This document shows, piece after piece, positions 44,453 through 54,112 of a stretch of DNA of 64,000 nt. The notes under the pieces were generated by a model. It saw only the letters and a program-made list of their open reading frames with translations, was not told where the DNA came from and did no database searches. The DNA is from Oscillospiraceae bacterium (GTDB lineage: Bacteria; Bacillota; Clostridia; Saccharofermentanales; Saccharofermentanaceae). Positions within the stretch are counted from its first letter, which is position 1, and each line of letters opens with the position of its first letter. The position numbers and the translations under genes are program-made. The stretch is from positions 124,001-188,000 of the forward strand of contig CACZGS010000001.1 in NCBI GenBank assembly GCA_902780785.1, written 5' to 3'.

Positions 44453-45110
44453 CTGCAGCCACCTCTGTTCCGTCAGCTTTTTCCCCGCGTGACTTCTCTA
44501 CTGCGATCGCCTTCGCAAATGCTTTCTCGGTGATCATCTGTGTCAGATACATGGCTCCGGCAGGAGTTAAGAGTGCTGCAGGAGGGAAGCAGACGCTGAT
44601 CGCGAGAGCAACGATAAAGATAAGCCATATAAGAAGGAACTTAGGAAAGTTGATCATGCAGAGAGTATAACTGTTTGTAACCGTGCCCTTAAGCCCGTTG
44701 CTGAACCTTGCAAGAAGAGGATAAACAAAAGGCAGTGTAAAGATAACCGGAAGGACCGGTATAAAGGAAACGACGATATACCAGTCGGGAAGCTTTACTC
44801 CGCCAAATCCGTTAAGGGCAAAGTAGATATTGAATCCGACAAGGGCGCTGTAAAGAAGATAGATAATATGAATGATCGTCGCGTTCTTAAGATTGTCCTT
44901 AAGCGATCTCATGAAATCTTTGGAGACCTCATCGATATGCTTATGGTATTTACGATAAACTGTATAATATAAAGCTGTGACGGAAGCGCCTATTGTAACT
45001 ATGGGAAGGCAAAACAGCAGGAACAGAGCGGAGATGATAACTACATCTCCTATAGATTTACTTAATCTGTAAAGCCAGCTGTTCTGGATGTGGTCAAATG
45101 ACTTCTTCAT
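44445..45110 (-). CDS. YesL-like DUF624 membrane protein
   Basis: 221 aa with five or six transmembrane helices. The N-terminal ISALFLLFCLPIVTIGASVT followed by ALYYTVYRKYH is the recognisable DUF624/YesL signature. YesL-family genes are commonly found next to oligosaccharide ABC transporters of the LplB-YtcP type in Bacillota, as here, but their function is not established. Overlaps the downstream small membrane-protein gene. Confidence 0.85.
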   Translation of the reverse strand: MKKSFDHIQNSWLYRLSKSIGDVVIISALFLLFCLPIVTIGASVTALYYTVYRKYHKHIDEVSKDFMRSLKDNLKNATIIHIIYLLYSALVGFNIYFALNGFGGVKLPDWYIVVSFIPVLPVIFTLPFVYPLLARFSNGLKGTVTNSYTLCMINFPKFLLIWLIFIVALAISVCFPPAALLTPAGAMYLTQMITEKAFAKAIAVEKSRGEKADGTEVAADG

Positions 45111-45173
45111 CTGTTATCCTTCCTTTTGGAGTCAGTATAAAAGTGAATCCGCCAAAAATCAATTACTTGCAGA

Positions 45174-45185
45174 CTAGAATGGTAG
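45174..45185 (+). promoter_or_regulatory. Candidate CTAG operator before the acetylesterase gene
   Basis: CTAG-AATG-GTAG, a degenerate copy of the palindrome at the uxuA promoter, overlapping a possible -10 TAGAAT (45175-45180). Confidence 0.45.
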
Positions 45186-45234
45186 ACAAGAAACTGCACT
45201 CAAGTTACAATACCTTCAAAGGATGGTGAATAAT

Positions 45235-46827
45235 ATGGAATCAACAAAACTTACCGGCATTTATTCCAACGGAATGGTCCTCCAAAGAGATAAAGAAATA
45301 ATAATCGAAGGCTTTGAGAGTGCGAAGTCTGAAGTTGTTGTAACTCTTGCAGACAGTGTCGTCACCGCGTCCGTTACTGAAGGCAGATTCAAAGCAGTAC
45401 TTCCGCCGATGGATGTTGTCTTTGATACCGTACTTAAGGTTGATGGTACAGATACTATTGAAATAAAAGATGTCTGCATCGGTGATGTCTACATGCTCGC
45501 AGGCCAGTCCAACATGGAGCTTCCCGTTGTAAGAACATTGGAACTTAATAAAGAAGAAGTCGAAGCAAAGGATTATCCCTACTTAAGACAGTATCTCTTA
45601 ACTCCGGACCTTGAGATCCCTGAGATCGGCGGTAAGAGCAACTGCGTTTTGCCTGAGCACGACTGGATAAAGGCTGTGGGCAATTCGAAGAATGTTTTCA
45701 GTGCCATTGGTTTTTATGCTGCAAAAAGGATATTCGAAGAAAAGAATGTTCCTATCGGACTGATCCTTAACGCTCAGGGCGGTTCGACCATCGAAGCATG
45801 GATGTGCGACGAAGACCTCTATGCTTCTGGAATAAGCGAGGATGAGTTGGCTCCTTTAAGAGGCAAAGACGCTCTCAAGAAATATACTGAGCATTGGCAG
45901 CAGCTTACGATCGACTGGAGATCAGAAGCTGACGATAACGATTTCAAGATCGAGGAAGGGATCAAAGACGCAAAGCCCGTAACACTTCCCGGAATCGTTA
46001 TTAAAGATTTCTCCGGCATCGTCTGGTTCATTAAGGAATTTGATTATGACGGTGTCTGCGAAGGTGACTGCCTCTTAAGACTCGGTGATCTGATCGATGC
46101 CGATATCACATACATTAACGGCATTGAAGTAGGCAGGACCGAATACCAGTATCCGCCGAGAATGTATCATTTCGACGGCTCAATATTAAATAAAGGTAAG
46201 AACACGATAATGACAAGACTCATTGTCGAGCAGGAGTTCGGCGGATTTGTTGAAGGCCACCCTTACTATCTGAAGACACCTTCAGGCATGACGGACATCA
46301 TGGGTGAGTGGAAAACAGTTGTTGAGAAGAAGATGCCGAAGTTCAATCCCATTCCGATGGCGGTAATGCTCCCTGCAGCTTTGTATTACGGATGCATCTT
46401 ACCGATTAAGAATATTGCGATCTCCCAGATCTGGTGGTACCAGGGCGAGTCCAATGCCGGTGATCCTGACGGACTTACCATGAAGAATTCGGAACTGGCA
46501 CAGAAGATAATCGAGCAGGGCGGAACAAATCCTTACGGTTACGATCAGAAGATGATCAGGACTTTCAAGAAGTTCAGAGAGTTCTTCGGTGAAGTGCCGG
46601 TCGTAATGGTTAAGATGGCTGACTACATCAATCCTCTGACATTCGAGAGCGAAGTGCCGGAAGGCTGGAAGAAGATCCAGGAACTTCAGGAGAGAGCTCC
46701 GGAATTCATCAGCAACGTAAAGACCGTTGTTGCTCCGTGCCCCGATCCGGTCTACGAGCTCCACCCCCAGAACAAGAGCGGTTTGGGAGCAGATGTAGCA
46801 AAAGCATCCATAGAATTAAGTAAATAA
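45235..46827 (+). CDS. Sialate O-acetylesterase-like SGNH esterase
   Basis: 530 aa from the ATG at 45235; AAAGGATGG lies about a dozen bases upstream, and an ATG at 45223 overlaps it. An N-terminal beta-sandwich (GIYSNGMVLQRDKEIIIEGF) leads into the SASA/SGNH hydrolase with the nucleophile in YMLAGQSNMELP, block III-like ISQIWWYQGESNAGDP, and a C-terminal ELHPQNK His. A beta domain is inserted in the middle (about 230-350). No signal peptide, so it acts on imported sugars. Within this uronate locus it probably removes acetyl groups from xylo- or aldouronate oligosaccharides; sialic-acid genes are absent. Confidence 0.87.
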   Translation: MESTKLTGIYSNGMVLQRDKEIIIEGFESAKSEVVVTLADSVVTASVTEGRFKAVLPPMDVVFDTVLKVDGTDTIEIKDVCIGDVYMLAGQSNMELPVVRTLELNKEEVEAKDYPYLRQYLLTPDLEIPEIGGKSNCVLPEHDWIKAVGNSKNVFSAIGFYAAKRIFEEKNVPIGLILNAQGGSTIEAWMCDEDLYASGISEDELAPLRGKDALKKYTEHWQQLTIDWRSEADDNDFKIEEGIKDAKPVTLPGIVIKDFSGIVWFIKEFDYDGVCEGDCLLRLGDLIDADITYINGIEVGRTEYQYPPRMYHFDGSILNKGKNTIMTRLIVEQEFGGFVEGHPYYLKTPSGMTDIMGEWKTVVEKKMPKFNPIPMAVMLPAALYYGCILPIKNIAISQIWWYQGESNAGDPDGLTMKNSELAQKIIEQGGTNPYGYDQKMIRTFKKFREFFGEVPVVMVKMADYINPLTFESEVPEGWKKIQELQERAPEFISNVKTVVAPCPDPVYELHPQNKSGLGADVAKASIELSK

Positions 46828-46849
46828 AGGCATTTAGAGTCCTTTTGAG

Positions 46850-46880
46850 ACGCCCGGGAAGAGATCCCGGGCGTTATTCG
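46850..46880 (+). terminator. Rho-independent terminator after the acetylesterase
   Basis: ACGCCCGGGA/TCCCGGGCGT perfect 10-bp GC-rich stem with a 5-base loop, then TATTCG. Confidence 0.8.
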
Positions 46881-46893
46881 TGTTGCACAAATC

Positions 46894-46946
46894 CTAGCAT
46901 TCTACTCGATTAGAGTATTGACATATCGCCGATACGGTGATAATCT
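46894..46946 (+). promoter_or_regulatory. Candidate CTAG operator and promoter of the sugar ABC operon
   Basis: CTAG-CATT-CTAC (46894-46905) lies upstream of a -35 TTGACA (46918-46923) with -10 TAATCT (46941-46946) at 17 bases. About 90 bases of leader remain before the first permease gene; I see no riboswitch-like structure in it. The operator lies upstream of -35, not on the -10 as at uxuA. Confidence 0.55.
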
Positions 46947-47037
46947 CATACCAAGCTAACCAACTTCCATACAAGCATACAAGAAGGCAAACGAGTTAGC
47001 ATTTTAATATTAGACCAGTCCTAGGGGTTTAACGAAG

Positions 47038-48012
47038 ATGAGAAAACAAGAGCAGATACAGCAAGGGCAGCCGGCAGAGTGGACACCAAGGCAGTTAACA
47101 CTCGGAGCAAGAATGGGAAAAGATTTCCGCATCAATTGGCAGCTCTACGCCATGTTCATTTTCCCTGTAATCTATTACATCATCTTCAGATATATCCCGA
47201 TGTTCGGTAACATCCTCGCATTCCGTAAGTACTATGCCGGCGGCAATATCTTCGGTGAGGGTCCTCTTACACTTAAGTATTTCAAACAGTTCATTACAGC
47301 TAAGCCGTTCTGGGATGCGTTTAAGAACACGCTCATCCTTAACGGTCTTTATCTGCTCTTCAGATTCCCGTTGACTCTTATTTTCGCGCTGCTCTTAAAC
47401 GAGATCAGAAATCTTAACTGGAAGAAATTCGTTCAGACAGTATCTTATCTCCCGCACTTTATCTCCATGGTTATCGTCTGCGGCATGATCAAGGAATTGC
47501 TTTCAACAAGCGGTCCTGTTAACGATATCATCCAGCAGTTCGGCGGAGAGAAGATCAACTTCATAGCTCTTGCTGAATGGTTCAGAACGATCTTCGTAGC
47601 ATCAGGCGTATGGCAGAGCTTAGGCTGGGGAACGATACTCTATCTCGCAGCAATGTCAGGAATCAATCCTTCTCTTTATGAAGCGGCAACGGTTGACGGC
47701 GCCAATCACTTCCAGCAGGTCATTCATGTAACGATCCCCTGCATCCTTCCTACGATCGCAACGCTCCTTATCCTTGATATTGGCGGACTTGTAGGTTCAG
47801 GCGGAGCTTTCGAGAAGGTATATCTCCTGTACAGCCCTCTTACATATGAGACATCCGATATCGTATCAACTTACGTATTCCGTATGGGTATCGAATCCGG
47901 ATCGATCAACTTCGCAACGGCAGTAGGTTTGTTCGAAGGACTCATCAATCTTGTCCTTCTCACATGTGCGAACTTCGTATCACGCAAAGTCGCAAATACA
48001 AGTCTTTGGTAA
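47038..48012 (+). CDS. Sugar ABC transporter permease, LplB type
   Basis: 324 aa, six transmembrane helices after a ~40-residue cytoplasmic start. FRYIPMFGNILAFRKYYAGG and the EAA loop (YEAATVDGANHFQQVIHVTI) are typical of the LplB/YtcP group of CUT1 transporters that import larger oligosaccharides. It pairs with the next permease and the binding lipoprotein. No ATPase gene is present in the operon, as is usual for this group, which shares an MsmX-like ATPase. With uxaC/uxuAB nearby, aldouronate or glucuronoxylan oligosaccharides are the likely cargo. The ribosome site is weak (CTAGGGG 12 bases upstream). Confidence 0.92.
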   Translation: MRKQEQIQQGQPAEWTPRQLTLGARMGKDFRINWQLYAMFIFPVIYYIIFRYIPMFGNILAFRKYYAGGNIFGEGPLTLKYFKQFITAKPFWDAFKNTLILNGLYLLFRFPLTLIFALLLNEIRNLNWKKFVQTVSYLPHFISMVIVCGMIKELLSTSGPVNDIIQQFGGEKINFIALAEWFRTIFVASGVWQSLGWGTILYLAAMSGINPSLYEAATVDGANHFQQVIHVTIPCILPTIATLLILDIGGLVGSGGAFEKVYLLYSPLTYETSDIVSTYVFRMGIESGSINFATAVGLFEGLINLVLLTCANFVSRKVANTSLW

Positions 48013-48024
48013 GGGGGTAAGAGT

Positions 48025-48975
48025 ATGAGTGATATTACTAAGACTGCTCCCGAGTTAAAGGGCGAGATCCATATCCACAATCCCAAGAATAAGATCAAGG
48101 ATTCATTTGCATACAGGACGTTTACCGTATGCAATACGATACTGATGATCATCGTCTCTCTTGTAACGCTTTTCCCGTTCCTTTATCTGATCGTCCAGTC
48201 ATTTACATCCGACCATGCGATCATCGCGGGAGAACTCAGCATCCAGTCATTCCTTAACGGACAGCTTACTTTCGAAGACTTCAGTATCAACACATATATC
48301 TATGTGATCACAAGAAACGATCATGAGTTCTTAAGATACTACGGCAACACGATCATCTATACGGTTATCGGAACTGTCTTATCTTTGTTCTTCTCATCGA
48401 TCCTCGCATATCCTCTGTCCAAGCCGAAGCTTAGTGTGAACAAGATCTTATCACCTTTTATCATCTTCACGATGTATTTCGGCGGCGGACTTATGGCGAA
48501 CTACGTTTTGATGTTAAAGCTCGGTCTTAAGAACTCCATGTGGGGATTCATTCTCCCGATGCTCATCAGTACATATTACGTAATCCTCATGAGATCTTTC
48601 TTCATGAGCATTCCTAAAGATCTGGAAGAAGCAGGAGAGATCGACGGCTTAAATAAGTTCGGTGTTTTCTGGCACATCGCAAGACCTTTGTCGACACCTA
48701 TCATTGCAACGATGACTTTGTTCTATGCGGTCATGTACTGGAACAACTGGTTCAATGCAAAGCTCTACTTGCAGGATAAGACAAAGTGGCCTGTTGCTTA
48801 CTTCCTCCAGACGATCATCAGAGGTGCCGGCGCATCCGATCCTGACGCGCAGAACATGTCCGCGAACATCAAGTCCTGCGCGATGGTACTTACCGTACTT
48901 CCTATCATCTGCATATATCCGTTCATTCAGAAATATTACGTCCAGGGCATGATGCTCGGCGGCGTAAAAGAATAA
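48025..48975 (+). CDS. Sugar ABC transporter permease, YtcP type
   Basis: 316 aa, six transmembrane helices. The EAA loop reads LEEAGEIDGLNKFGVFWHIA, followed by PLSTPIIATMTLFYAVMYWNNW, characteristic of YtcP-like carbohydrate permeases (MalG side). It starts 12 bases after the first permease gene, with AAGGGGG as ribosome site. Forms the heterodimeric channel with the product of the previous gene. Confidence 0.93.
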   Translation: MSDITKTAPELKGEIHIHNPKNKIKDSFAYRTFTVCNTILMIIVSLVTLFPFLYLIVQSFTSDHAIIAGELSIQSFLNGQLTFEDFSINTYIYVITRNDHEFLRYYGNTIIYTVIGTVLSLFFSSILAYPLSKPKLSVNKILSPFIIFTMYFGGGLMANYVLMLKLGLKNSMWGFILPMLISTYYVILMRSFFMSIPKDLEEAGEIDGLNKFGVFWHIARPLSTPIIATMTLFYAVMYWNNWFNAKLYLQDKTKWPVAYFLQTIIRGAGASDPDAQNMSANIKSCAMVLTVLPIICIYPFIQKYYVQGMMLGGVKE

Positions 48976-49037
48976 TCACTTTGTGCTAAATGGGACTTAC
49001 CCACGGCAATAGAAAAATGTAAAGAAAGGAAACAGTT

Positions 49038-50771
49038 ATGAAGACAACAAAACTTGCAAAAGTAATGTGTGTAGGTCTTGCAGTTTCAATGCTCTCCGGT
49101 TTAGCTGCGTGCACAGGCACAAACGAGAGTTCTGAGATGACTACAATTCCCAGTCAGATCGAAACTGAGCCTACTGAGACAGAAGAGAATGTTCCCTACA
49201 CATACGGAGTAGGAAAGACATTCCACGCAGACCAGCCCGTAACATACACGATGTTCTTCAGTGATGCATCATGGTATCCGATGGTCGATACTTGGAAGAC
49301 GGAGGGTGTTTTCAAGAAGATCGAGGAACTGACAAATGTTACACTCGACATTAAGTCTTACGACAGCGGCGACTACATGGATCAGATCACACTCGATATC
49401 CAGGCAGGTAACGCAGCTTACATCATCCCTAAGATCTATGATGATTCAAAGTTCGTAGACGGTGGAGCTATCGTTCCTATCTCTGACTATGTTAAGTACA
49501 TGCCTTACTACACAGATTTCTACAACAAGTATGATCTCTCTAAGGATATCCAGACGATCACAAGATCCAATGGTAAGTACTATAAGCTCCCCGGTATGAA
49601 GGAATCCAACCTCATCAACTATTCTTTCGTTATCAGAAAGGATATCTGGGACAAGGCAGGCGTTGACGTTGTTGCTCTCCAGAAGGACTGGACATGGGCA
49701 GACTTCCTCGAAGCTTTGAAGAAGGTTAAGGCTTACATGGTATCCCAGGGTATGTGCAAAGAGTCCGACTACATCTGGTCTGACCTCTGGTGCGGTAACG
49801 AATCCGGTCAGGGTTCCGGCGGAAACCTCCTCGGTGTTATGGCAGCTACATATGATGTAAATGCAGGCTGGAATATCGGCAACGGTATGAGATACAACAA
49901 GGATCAGGACAAGTTCCTCTTCTCACCTGTATCTGACAACTACAAGGAATTCCTTAAGACAGCTAACAGCTTCGTTGAAGCAGGTATCCTCGATCCTGAA
50001 ACATTCACACAGGATGACGCTACAGCTACAGCTAAGTACTACAACGGCAAGACAGCTATCATGTCCATCAACCAGGGCCAGTGGGCTAACTATGAGCAGA
50101 ACATGACAGCTCAGCTCGGTGCAGGCAACTATGAGAACTATGTAATCACAATTCCTATCGGTTCTACAAGAAACTCCACAGTATCTCCTGAGAGACTTGA
50201 GAACGGCGTTATGATCTCCAAGAAGGCTCTTGATGAGCTCGGCGAAGACGGATTCATCCAGATGCTCAGATTCGTAGACTGGCTCTTCTATTCTCACGAG
50301 GCATATGAACTTACAAAGTGGGGCGTTGAAGGCGAGCACTATGAAGTAGTTGACGGTCAGAAGAAGCTCAAGGCTGGTTACTGCTGCTCAGGTCTCGGTT
50401 TCGGTAATGACGAAGCAGAGTCTATGACAGACATCAGACTTAAGTGGGGTTATGCAGGCGGTAACTTCTGGTACGGCGGTACTGTAGCAGAAATGTCCGA
50501 CAACCTTACAGGCGCAGTTGCTGATTACGTAGCACGTGACGCATCCGACAGAGACACTCCGCCTCTTGCTCCGGGTCTCGCTCCTACACCTGATCAGAAC
50601 GAAGAGATCAACCTCATCGCTACACCTCTCATCAGTAACGTCAATTCCTGGACACTGAAGTTCGTTACAGGCCAGGCAAAGATCGACGCTCAGTGGGATG
50701 AGTATGTTAAGTCCTGCGAAGATCTTAACTATAAGGGTCTCGTTGATATCTACGCTCAGCTCTACAAATAA
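49038..50771 (+). CDS. Extracellular sugar-binding lipoprotein (LipO/YtcQ type)
   Basis: 577 aa, the large size typical of LplA/YtcQ/LipO binding proteins. Lipobox MLSGLAAC after a good signal peptide, Thr/Glu spacer, then a two-lobed periplasmic-binding-protein fold with VFKKIEELTNVTLDIKSYDS, LTLDIQAGNAAYIIPKIYDD-like strand and W-rich sugar site segments (KDWTWADFLEALKKV, MLRFVDWLFYS). It delivers oligosaccharides to the permease pair. Codon use is highly optimised and a strong terminator follows, suggesting abundant protein. Confidence 0.93.
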   Translation: MKTTKLAKVMCVGLAVSMLSGLAACTGTNESSEMTTIPSQIETEPTETEENVPYTYGVGKTFHADQPVTYTMFFSDASWYPMVDTWKTEGVFKKIEELTNVTLDIKSYDSGDYMDQITLDIQAGNAAYIIPKIYDDSKFVDGGAIVPISDYVKYMPYYTDFYNKYDLSKDIQTITRSNGKYYKLPGMKESNLINYSFVIRKDIWDKAGVDVVALQKDWTWADFLEALKKVKAYMVSQGMCKESDYIWSDLWCGNESGQGSGGNLLGVMAATYDVNAGWNIGNGMRYNKDQDKFLFSPVSDNYKEFLKTANSFVEAGILDPETFTQDDATATAKYYNGKTAIMSINQGQWANYEQNMTAQLGAGNYENYVITIPIGSTRNSTVSPERLENGVMISKKALDELGEDGFIQMLRFVDWLFYSHEAYELTKWGVEGEHYEVVDGQKKLKAGYCCSGLGFGNDEAESMTDIRLKWGYAGGNFWYGGTVAEMSDNLTGAVADYVARDASDRDTPPLAPGLAPTPDQNEEINLIATPLISNVNSWTLKFVTGQAKIDAQWDEYVKSCEDLNYKGLVDIYAQLYK

Positions 50772-50804
50772 GGAAAATCTCCTTAAACAATCACACTTAC
50801 AAAG

Positions 50805-50838
50805 GGAGTTGCCTCATTTCGGGGCAACTCCTTTTTTT
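50805..50838 (+). terminator. Rho-independent terminator of the sugar ABC operon
   Basis: GGAGTTGCC/GGCAACTCC stem with a 9-base loop and seven T's. Confidence 0.93.
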
Positions 50839-50881
50839 ATGTGATGCATGAGGGTGTGTTGCTGCTGTGTATCCATGTTCA

Positions 50882-50908
50882 ATAAAAACAGGCCCCTTAA
50901 GGGCCTGT
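50882..50908 (-). terminator. Terminator for uxaC
   Basis: ACAGGCCC/GGGCCTGT 8-bp stem with CTTAA loop; on the minus strand it is followed by TTTTTATT. Confidence 0.85.
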
Positions 50909-50941
50909 GTAACAATGTTACATCCGTTAACGGCGGGCTGT

Positions 50942-52348
50942 TTATGCCTCGAACATATTCCTGGAATTCTTGTAGCAGACGCGCTCGATGATGTCTTTCA
51001 GGATGCGTTTATCGTTGGGAAACCTGCCTCGCTCGACCTCTGTGCCAAGGAAATTGCAGAAGATCCTTCTGAAGTATTCGTGCCTCGTGTAGGACAGGAA
51101 GCATCTGGAGTCGGTGAGCATTCCCATGAAGCAGGGAAGTGAGCTCTGGGCGCAGAGTGACTTTAGATGATCTTCCATGCCTAAGAGATTATCGTTAAAC
51201 CACCAGGCTGCTCCGTGTGAGATCTTGCCCGGCACACTGCCATCGTTATAGGCGCCGCACAGTGTGTCGATCACGGTGTTGTCCGTGGGATTAAGAGAAT
51301 AGATGATCATCTTGGGAAGGAGACCTTCGCTGTTAAGCTCATCCATATATCCCGTAAGAGGCGTCACGAAGTCGAATGAGCCCGTGATGATATCGCAGCC
51401 GCAGTTGATGCCGGCTTTATTCAGCATTACCGAATTGACGTTTCTCTTGCAGCCGAAATGAAGCTGCATCGTCCAGCCGCGCTTTGCGTATTCGCGCGCA
51501 AAGAAGAGCATGAGGTCAGTCTTATATGCCGTAAGTTCTTCATTGCTGAGCGTGCAGTCCGGAGAAGATAACTTTTTCGCGAGAACATCAGCGGAAGTAA
51601 CGCTTAAGTTCTTGCCGTACCAGATATATTCTGTTCCGTGATCCGAGAGTTTGCATCCGTGTGCTTCGAAATGATCGAGCCTTGAGATAAGGGCCTTTTT
51701 GAGGTCATCCATCGAAGTGATCTTTATGCCTGATGCCGCTTCTAATTTCGCGACATAGGAATTGAAACTGTCTTTCTCGATATCGACGATATTGTCAGGT
51801 CTGAATGCAGGGAGGACTTTTGATCCGAAGCCTGAATCCTTTATCTGCTCGTGATAAACAAGAGAATCAACGGGATCGTCAGTCGTGCAGATAAGCTCAA
51901 CGTTGGACTTCTGCATGATCTTCTTTGCTGACAGCTCACCTGAAGCCAGCATCTCGTTGGCCTTATTCCAGACGTTTTCCGAATTTAAAACCGTAAGAGG
52001 TTCTTCGATGCCGAAATACCTTGTGAGCTCCAGGCAGGTCCAGTGGTACAAAGGATTACCGAAAGCGGATTCGACGGCCTTTGCCCACATCATGAATTTC
52101 TCTTTGTCGGAAGCATCACCCGTGATGAATCTCTCGTCGATCCCTGCAGTTCTCATGAGGCGCCACTTGTAGTGATCGCCGCCGAGCCAGAGCTTTGTGA
52201 TGTTCTCATAGTTGATATCTTCGGCGATCTCTTTTGATTCGATGTGACAGTGGTAGTCAACGATCGGGAGATCTTTTGCATATTCGTTATAGAGATTTAA
52301 TGCCGTGTTATTTTCCAGAAGGAAATTGTCATTTATAAGAGCTTTCAT
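50942..52348 (-). CDS. uxaC: Glucuronate isomerase
   Basis: 468 aa, the normal UxaC length. LPIVDYHCHIESKEIAEDIN is the amidohydrolase-like metal site, followed by the LWLGGDHYKWRLMRTAGIDE signature and the late RHEYFRRIFCNFLG. It isomerises D-glucuronate to fructuronate (and galacturonate to tagaturonate). With UxuB, UxuA, KdgK and KdgA present but no tagaturonate reductase or altronate dehydratase in view, the glucuronate branch is the one supported here. The ATG at 52348 has AGAGG seven bases upstream. Divergent from kdgA, with a shared candidate operator in between. Confidence 0.95.
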   Translation of the reverse strand: MKALINDNFLLENNTALNLYNEYAKDLPIVDYHCHIESKEIAEDINYENITKLWLGGDHYKWRLMRTAGIDERFITGDASDKEKFMMWAKAVESAFGNPLYHWTCLELTRYFGIEEPLTVLNSENVWNKANEMLASGELSAKKIMQKSNVELICTTDDPVDSLVYHEQIKDSGFGSKVLPAFRPDNIVDIEKDSFNSYVAKLEAASGIKITSMDDLKKALISRLDHFEAHGCKLSDHGTEYIWYGKNLSVTSADVLAKKLSSPDCTLSNEELTAYKTDLMLFFAREYAKRGWTMQLHFGCKRNVNSVMLNKAGINCGCDIITGSFDFVTPLTGYMDELNSEGLLPKMIIYSLNPTDNTVIDTLCGAYNDGSVPGKISHGAAWWFNDNLLGMEDHLKSLCAQSSLPCFMGMLTDSRCFLSYTRHEYFRRIFCNFLGTEVERGRFPNDKRILKDIIERVCYKNSRNMFEA

Positions 52349-52397
52349 GATGTACCTCTTTTTATTGCTTAGCACTTATAAAATAACTTATTTTTGG

Positions 52398-52431
52398 TAT
52401 AATCGCAAATGAAAATATGCTAGAATACCAG
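52398..52431 (+). promoter_or_regulatory. kdgA promoter -10 and CTAG operator
   Basis: TATAAT (52398-52403), with a weak TTATAA 16 bases upstream, and the palindrome-like GCTAG-AATA-CCAGT (core 52420-52431) just downstream over the early transcribed region. The GAGAGGTGAT ribosome site follows. Confidence 0.6.
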
Positions 52432-52451
52432 TTGTTTGAGAGGTGATAATA

Positions 52452-53087
52452 ATGACATTTTTCGAAAAGGTTTATAACACCGGAATAGTACCGGTCGTAG
52501 TCTTAAATAACGCTGATGATGCGGTGCCGCTCGCAAAGGCTTTGCTCAAGGGCGGGATCGACTTCATGGAGATAACTTTCAGGACAGAATGTGCAGCTGA
52601 ATCCATCGCTCTGATCACGAAAGAAGTACCTGAGATGACTGTAGGTGCAGGCACTGTGATCAACGTCGAGCAGGCTGCCCTGGCAGTAAAGAACGGCGCG
52701 AAGTTCATCGTGTCACCCGGTCTTGATGACGGTGTCGTCATCTGGGCAAAGGGCAACAACATCCCCGTTATTCCGGGATGTGTTACTCCGACTGAGATCA
52801 TGAAGGCGATAAGCCTGGGCCTTAATGTCGTTAAATTCTTCCCGGCTGATGTTTTCGGCGGGATCAAAGCTATTAAGGCATTGTCGGCTCCGTTCGGACA
52901 GGTAAAGTTCCTTCCCACGGGAGGCGTCTCGGCAGCTAATCTTCCTGAATTTGTTGCCAATAAATCCATTGCAGCCGTCGGTGGAAGCTGGGTCTGCAAA
53001 AAGGATGACATTGCAAACCACGACTGGGATAAAATAACAGCATTATCGGCTGAAGCAGTTAAGATCATTAAGGAGACAAGAGCATGA
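52452..53087 (+). CDS. kdgA: KDPG aldolase (2-keto-3-deoxy-6-phosphogluconate aldolase)
   Basis: 211 aa. The class I aldolase active-site segment [20 protein letters not shown] holds the Schiff-base Lys, with EITFRTE and GAGTVI motifs ahead and [14 protein letters not shown] after. It splits KDPG into pyruvate and glyceraldehyde-3-phosphate, the last step of glucuronate breakdown. The ATG at 52452 has GAGGTG six bases upstream; an in-frame GTG at 52443 lies within that site. Overlaps kdgK by 4 bases (ATGA). Confidence 0.96.
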   Translation: MTFFEKVYNTGIVPVVVLNNADDAVPLAKALLKGGIDFMEITFRTECAAESIALITKEVPEMTVGAGTVINVEQAALAVKNGAKFIVSPGLDDGVVIWAKGNNIPVIPGCVTPTEIMKAISLGLNVVKFFPADVFGGIKAIKALSAPFGQVKFLPTGGVSAANLPEFVANKSIAAVGGSWVCKKDDIANHDWDKITALSAEAVKIIKETRA

Positions 53088-54112
53088 GCAAATATCTTAC
53101 TTTCGGTGAACTGATGTTAAGACTTAAGAGCCCCGGCAGGGAGCGTTTCCTGCAGTCTCCTTCGCTTGAAGCTACATTCGGCGGCGGTGAAGCTAATGTT
53201 GCCGTATCTCTTGCAAATTACGGACTTGATGCACAGTTCTTATCCGTTATTCCCGACAACGCGATCGGTGACGCTGCAATAGGCGAACTCAGAAGATTCA
53301 ATGTCGATACTTCCAAAGTCATCAGAACCTCAGGAAGAATGGGCATTTATTATCTTGAGACGGGCGCAAACCAGCGTGCGAGCAAGGTAATCTACGACAG
53401 GGCATATTCCGCGATATCGCTTTTCGCGCCTGAAGGATATGACTGGGATAAGGTCTATGAAGACGTAAAGTGGCTTCATATCTCAGGCATCACACCTGCG
53501 ATCTCCGAAGAGACAAAGGACGCTTCTATCCTTGCTGTCAAGGAAGCAAAAAAGAGAGGCGTCACAGTCTCCATCGATCTGAACTACCGCAAGAATCTCT
53601 GGAAGTACGGTGTCGATGCAAAGGAAGTCATGACTGAGATGACTAAATATGCAGACATCATAATCGCTAACGAAGAGGACTGCCAGAAGTCATTGGGACT
53701 TAAGTGTGAGAGCAATGTTGAGGGCGGCAAGCTCGATCAGGAAGACTATAAGAAACTCAGCAGTTCGCTTCTTGAGAAGTTCCCTAACGTTAAGAAGGTT
53801 GCTATTACTTTAAGAGAGAGCAAGAGTGCAGATATTAACTTCTGGGCGGCTGCACTTAATAACGGCTCTGAGTTTATCGTAAGCCGCAAATATGAGATGT
53901 ATGACATCGTTGACAGAGTAGGCGGCGGAGACTCCTTTGCAGGCGGTCTTATCTACGGTCTGAATGAGCTTGCTGATGACAGGGAAGCACTTGAATTTGC
54001 AGTCGCTGCAAGCTGCCTCAAGCACACGATCGACGGCGATTTCAACCGCGTCACTATCGATGAAGTAATGAAGCTCGCGAAGGGTGACGGATCAGGCAGA
54101 GTCCTGCGTTAA
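53084..54112 (+). CDS. kdgK: 2-keto-3-deoxygluconate kinase (PfkB family)
   Basis: 342 aa, PfkB/ribokinase fold. [20 protein letters not shown] is the PfkB N-terminal sugar-binding motif, and [18 protein letters not shown] the C-terminal signature with the catalytic Asp. KdgK phosphorylates KDG made by UxuA, giving the KDPG substrate of the coupled aldolase gene. The start overlaps the kdgA stop. No obvious terminator follows. Confidence 0.94.
   Translation: MSKYLTFGELMLRLKSPGRERFLQSPSLEATFGGGEANVAVSLANYGLDAQFLSVIPDNAIGDAAIGELRRFNVDTSKVIRTSGRMGIYYLETGANQRASKVIYDRAYSAISLFAPEGYDWDKVYEDVKWLHISGITPAISEETKDASILAVKEAKKRGVTVSIDLNYRKNLWKYGVDAKEVMTEMTKYADIIIANEEDCQKSLGLKCESNVEGGKLDQEDYKKLSSSLLEKFPNVKKVAITLRESKSADINFWAAALNNGSEFIVSRKYEMYDIVDRVGGGDSFAGGLIYGLNELADDREALEFAVAASCLKHTIDGDFNRVTIDEVMKLAKGDGSGRVLR

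Noticed and set aside
52472..53068. 198-codon minus-strand frame opposite kdgA
   Set aside because: kdgA is unmistakable on the plus strand; the opposite frame has random composition.
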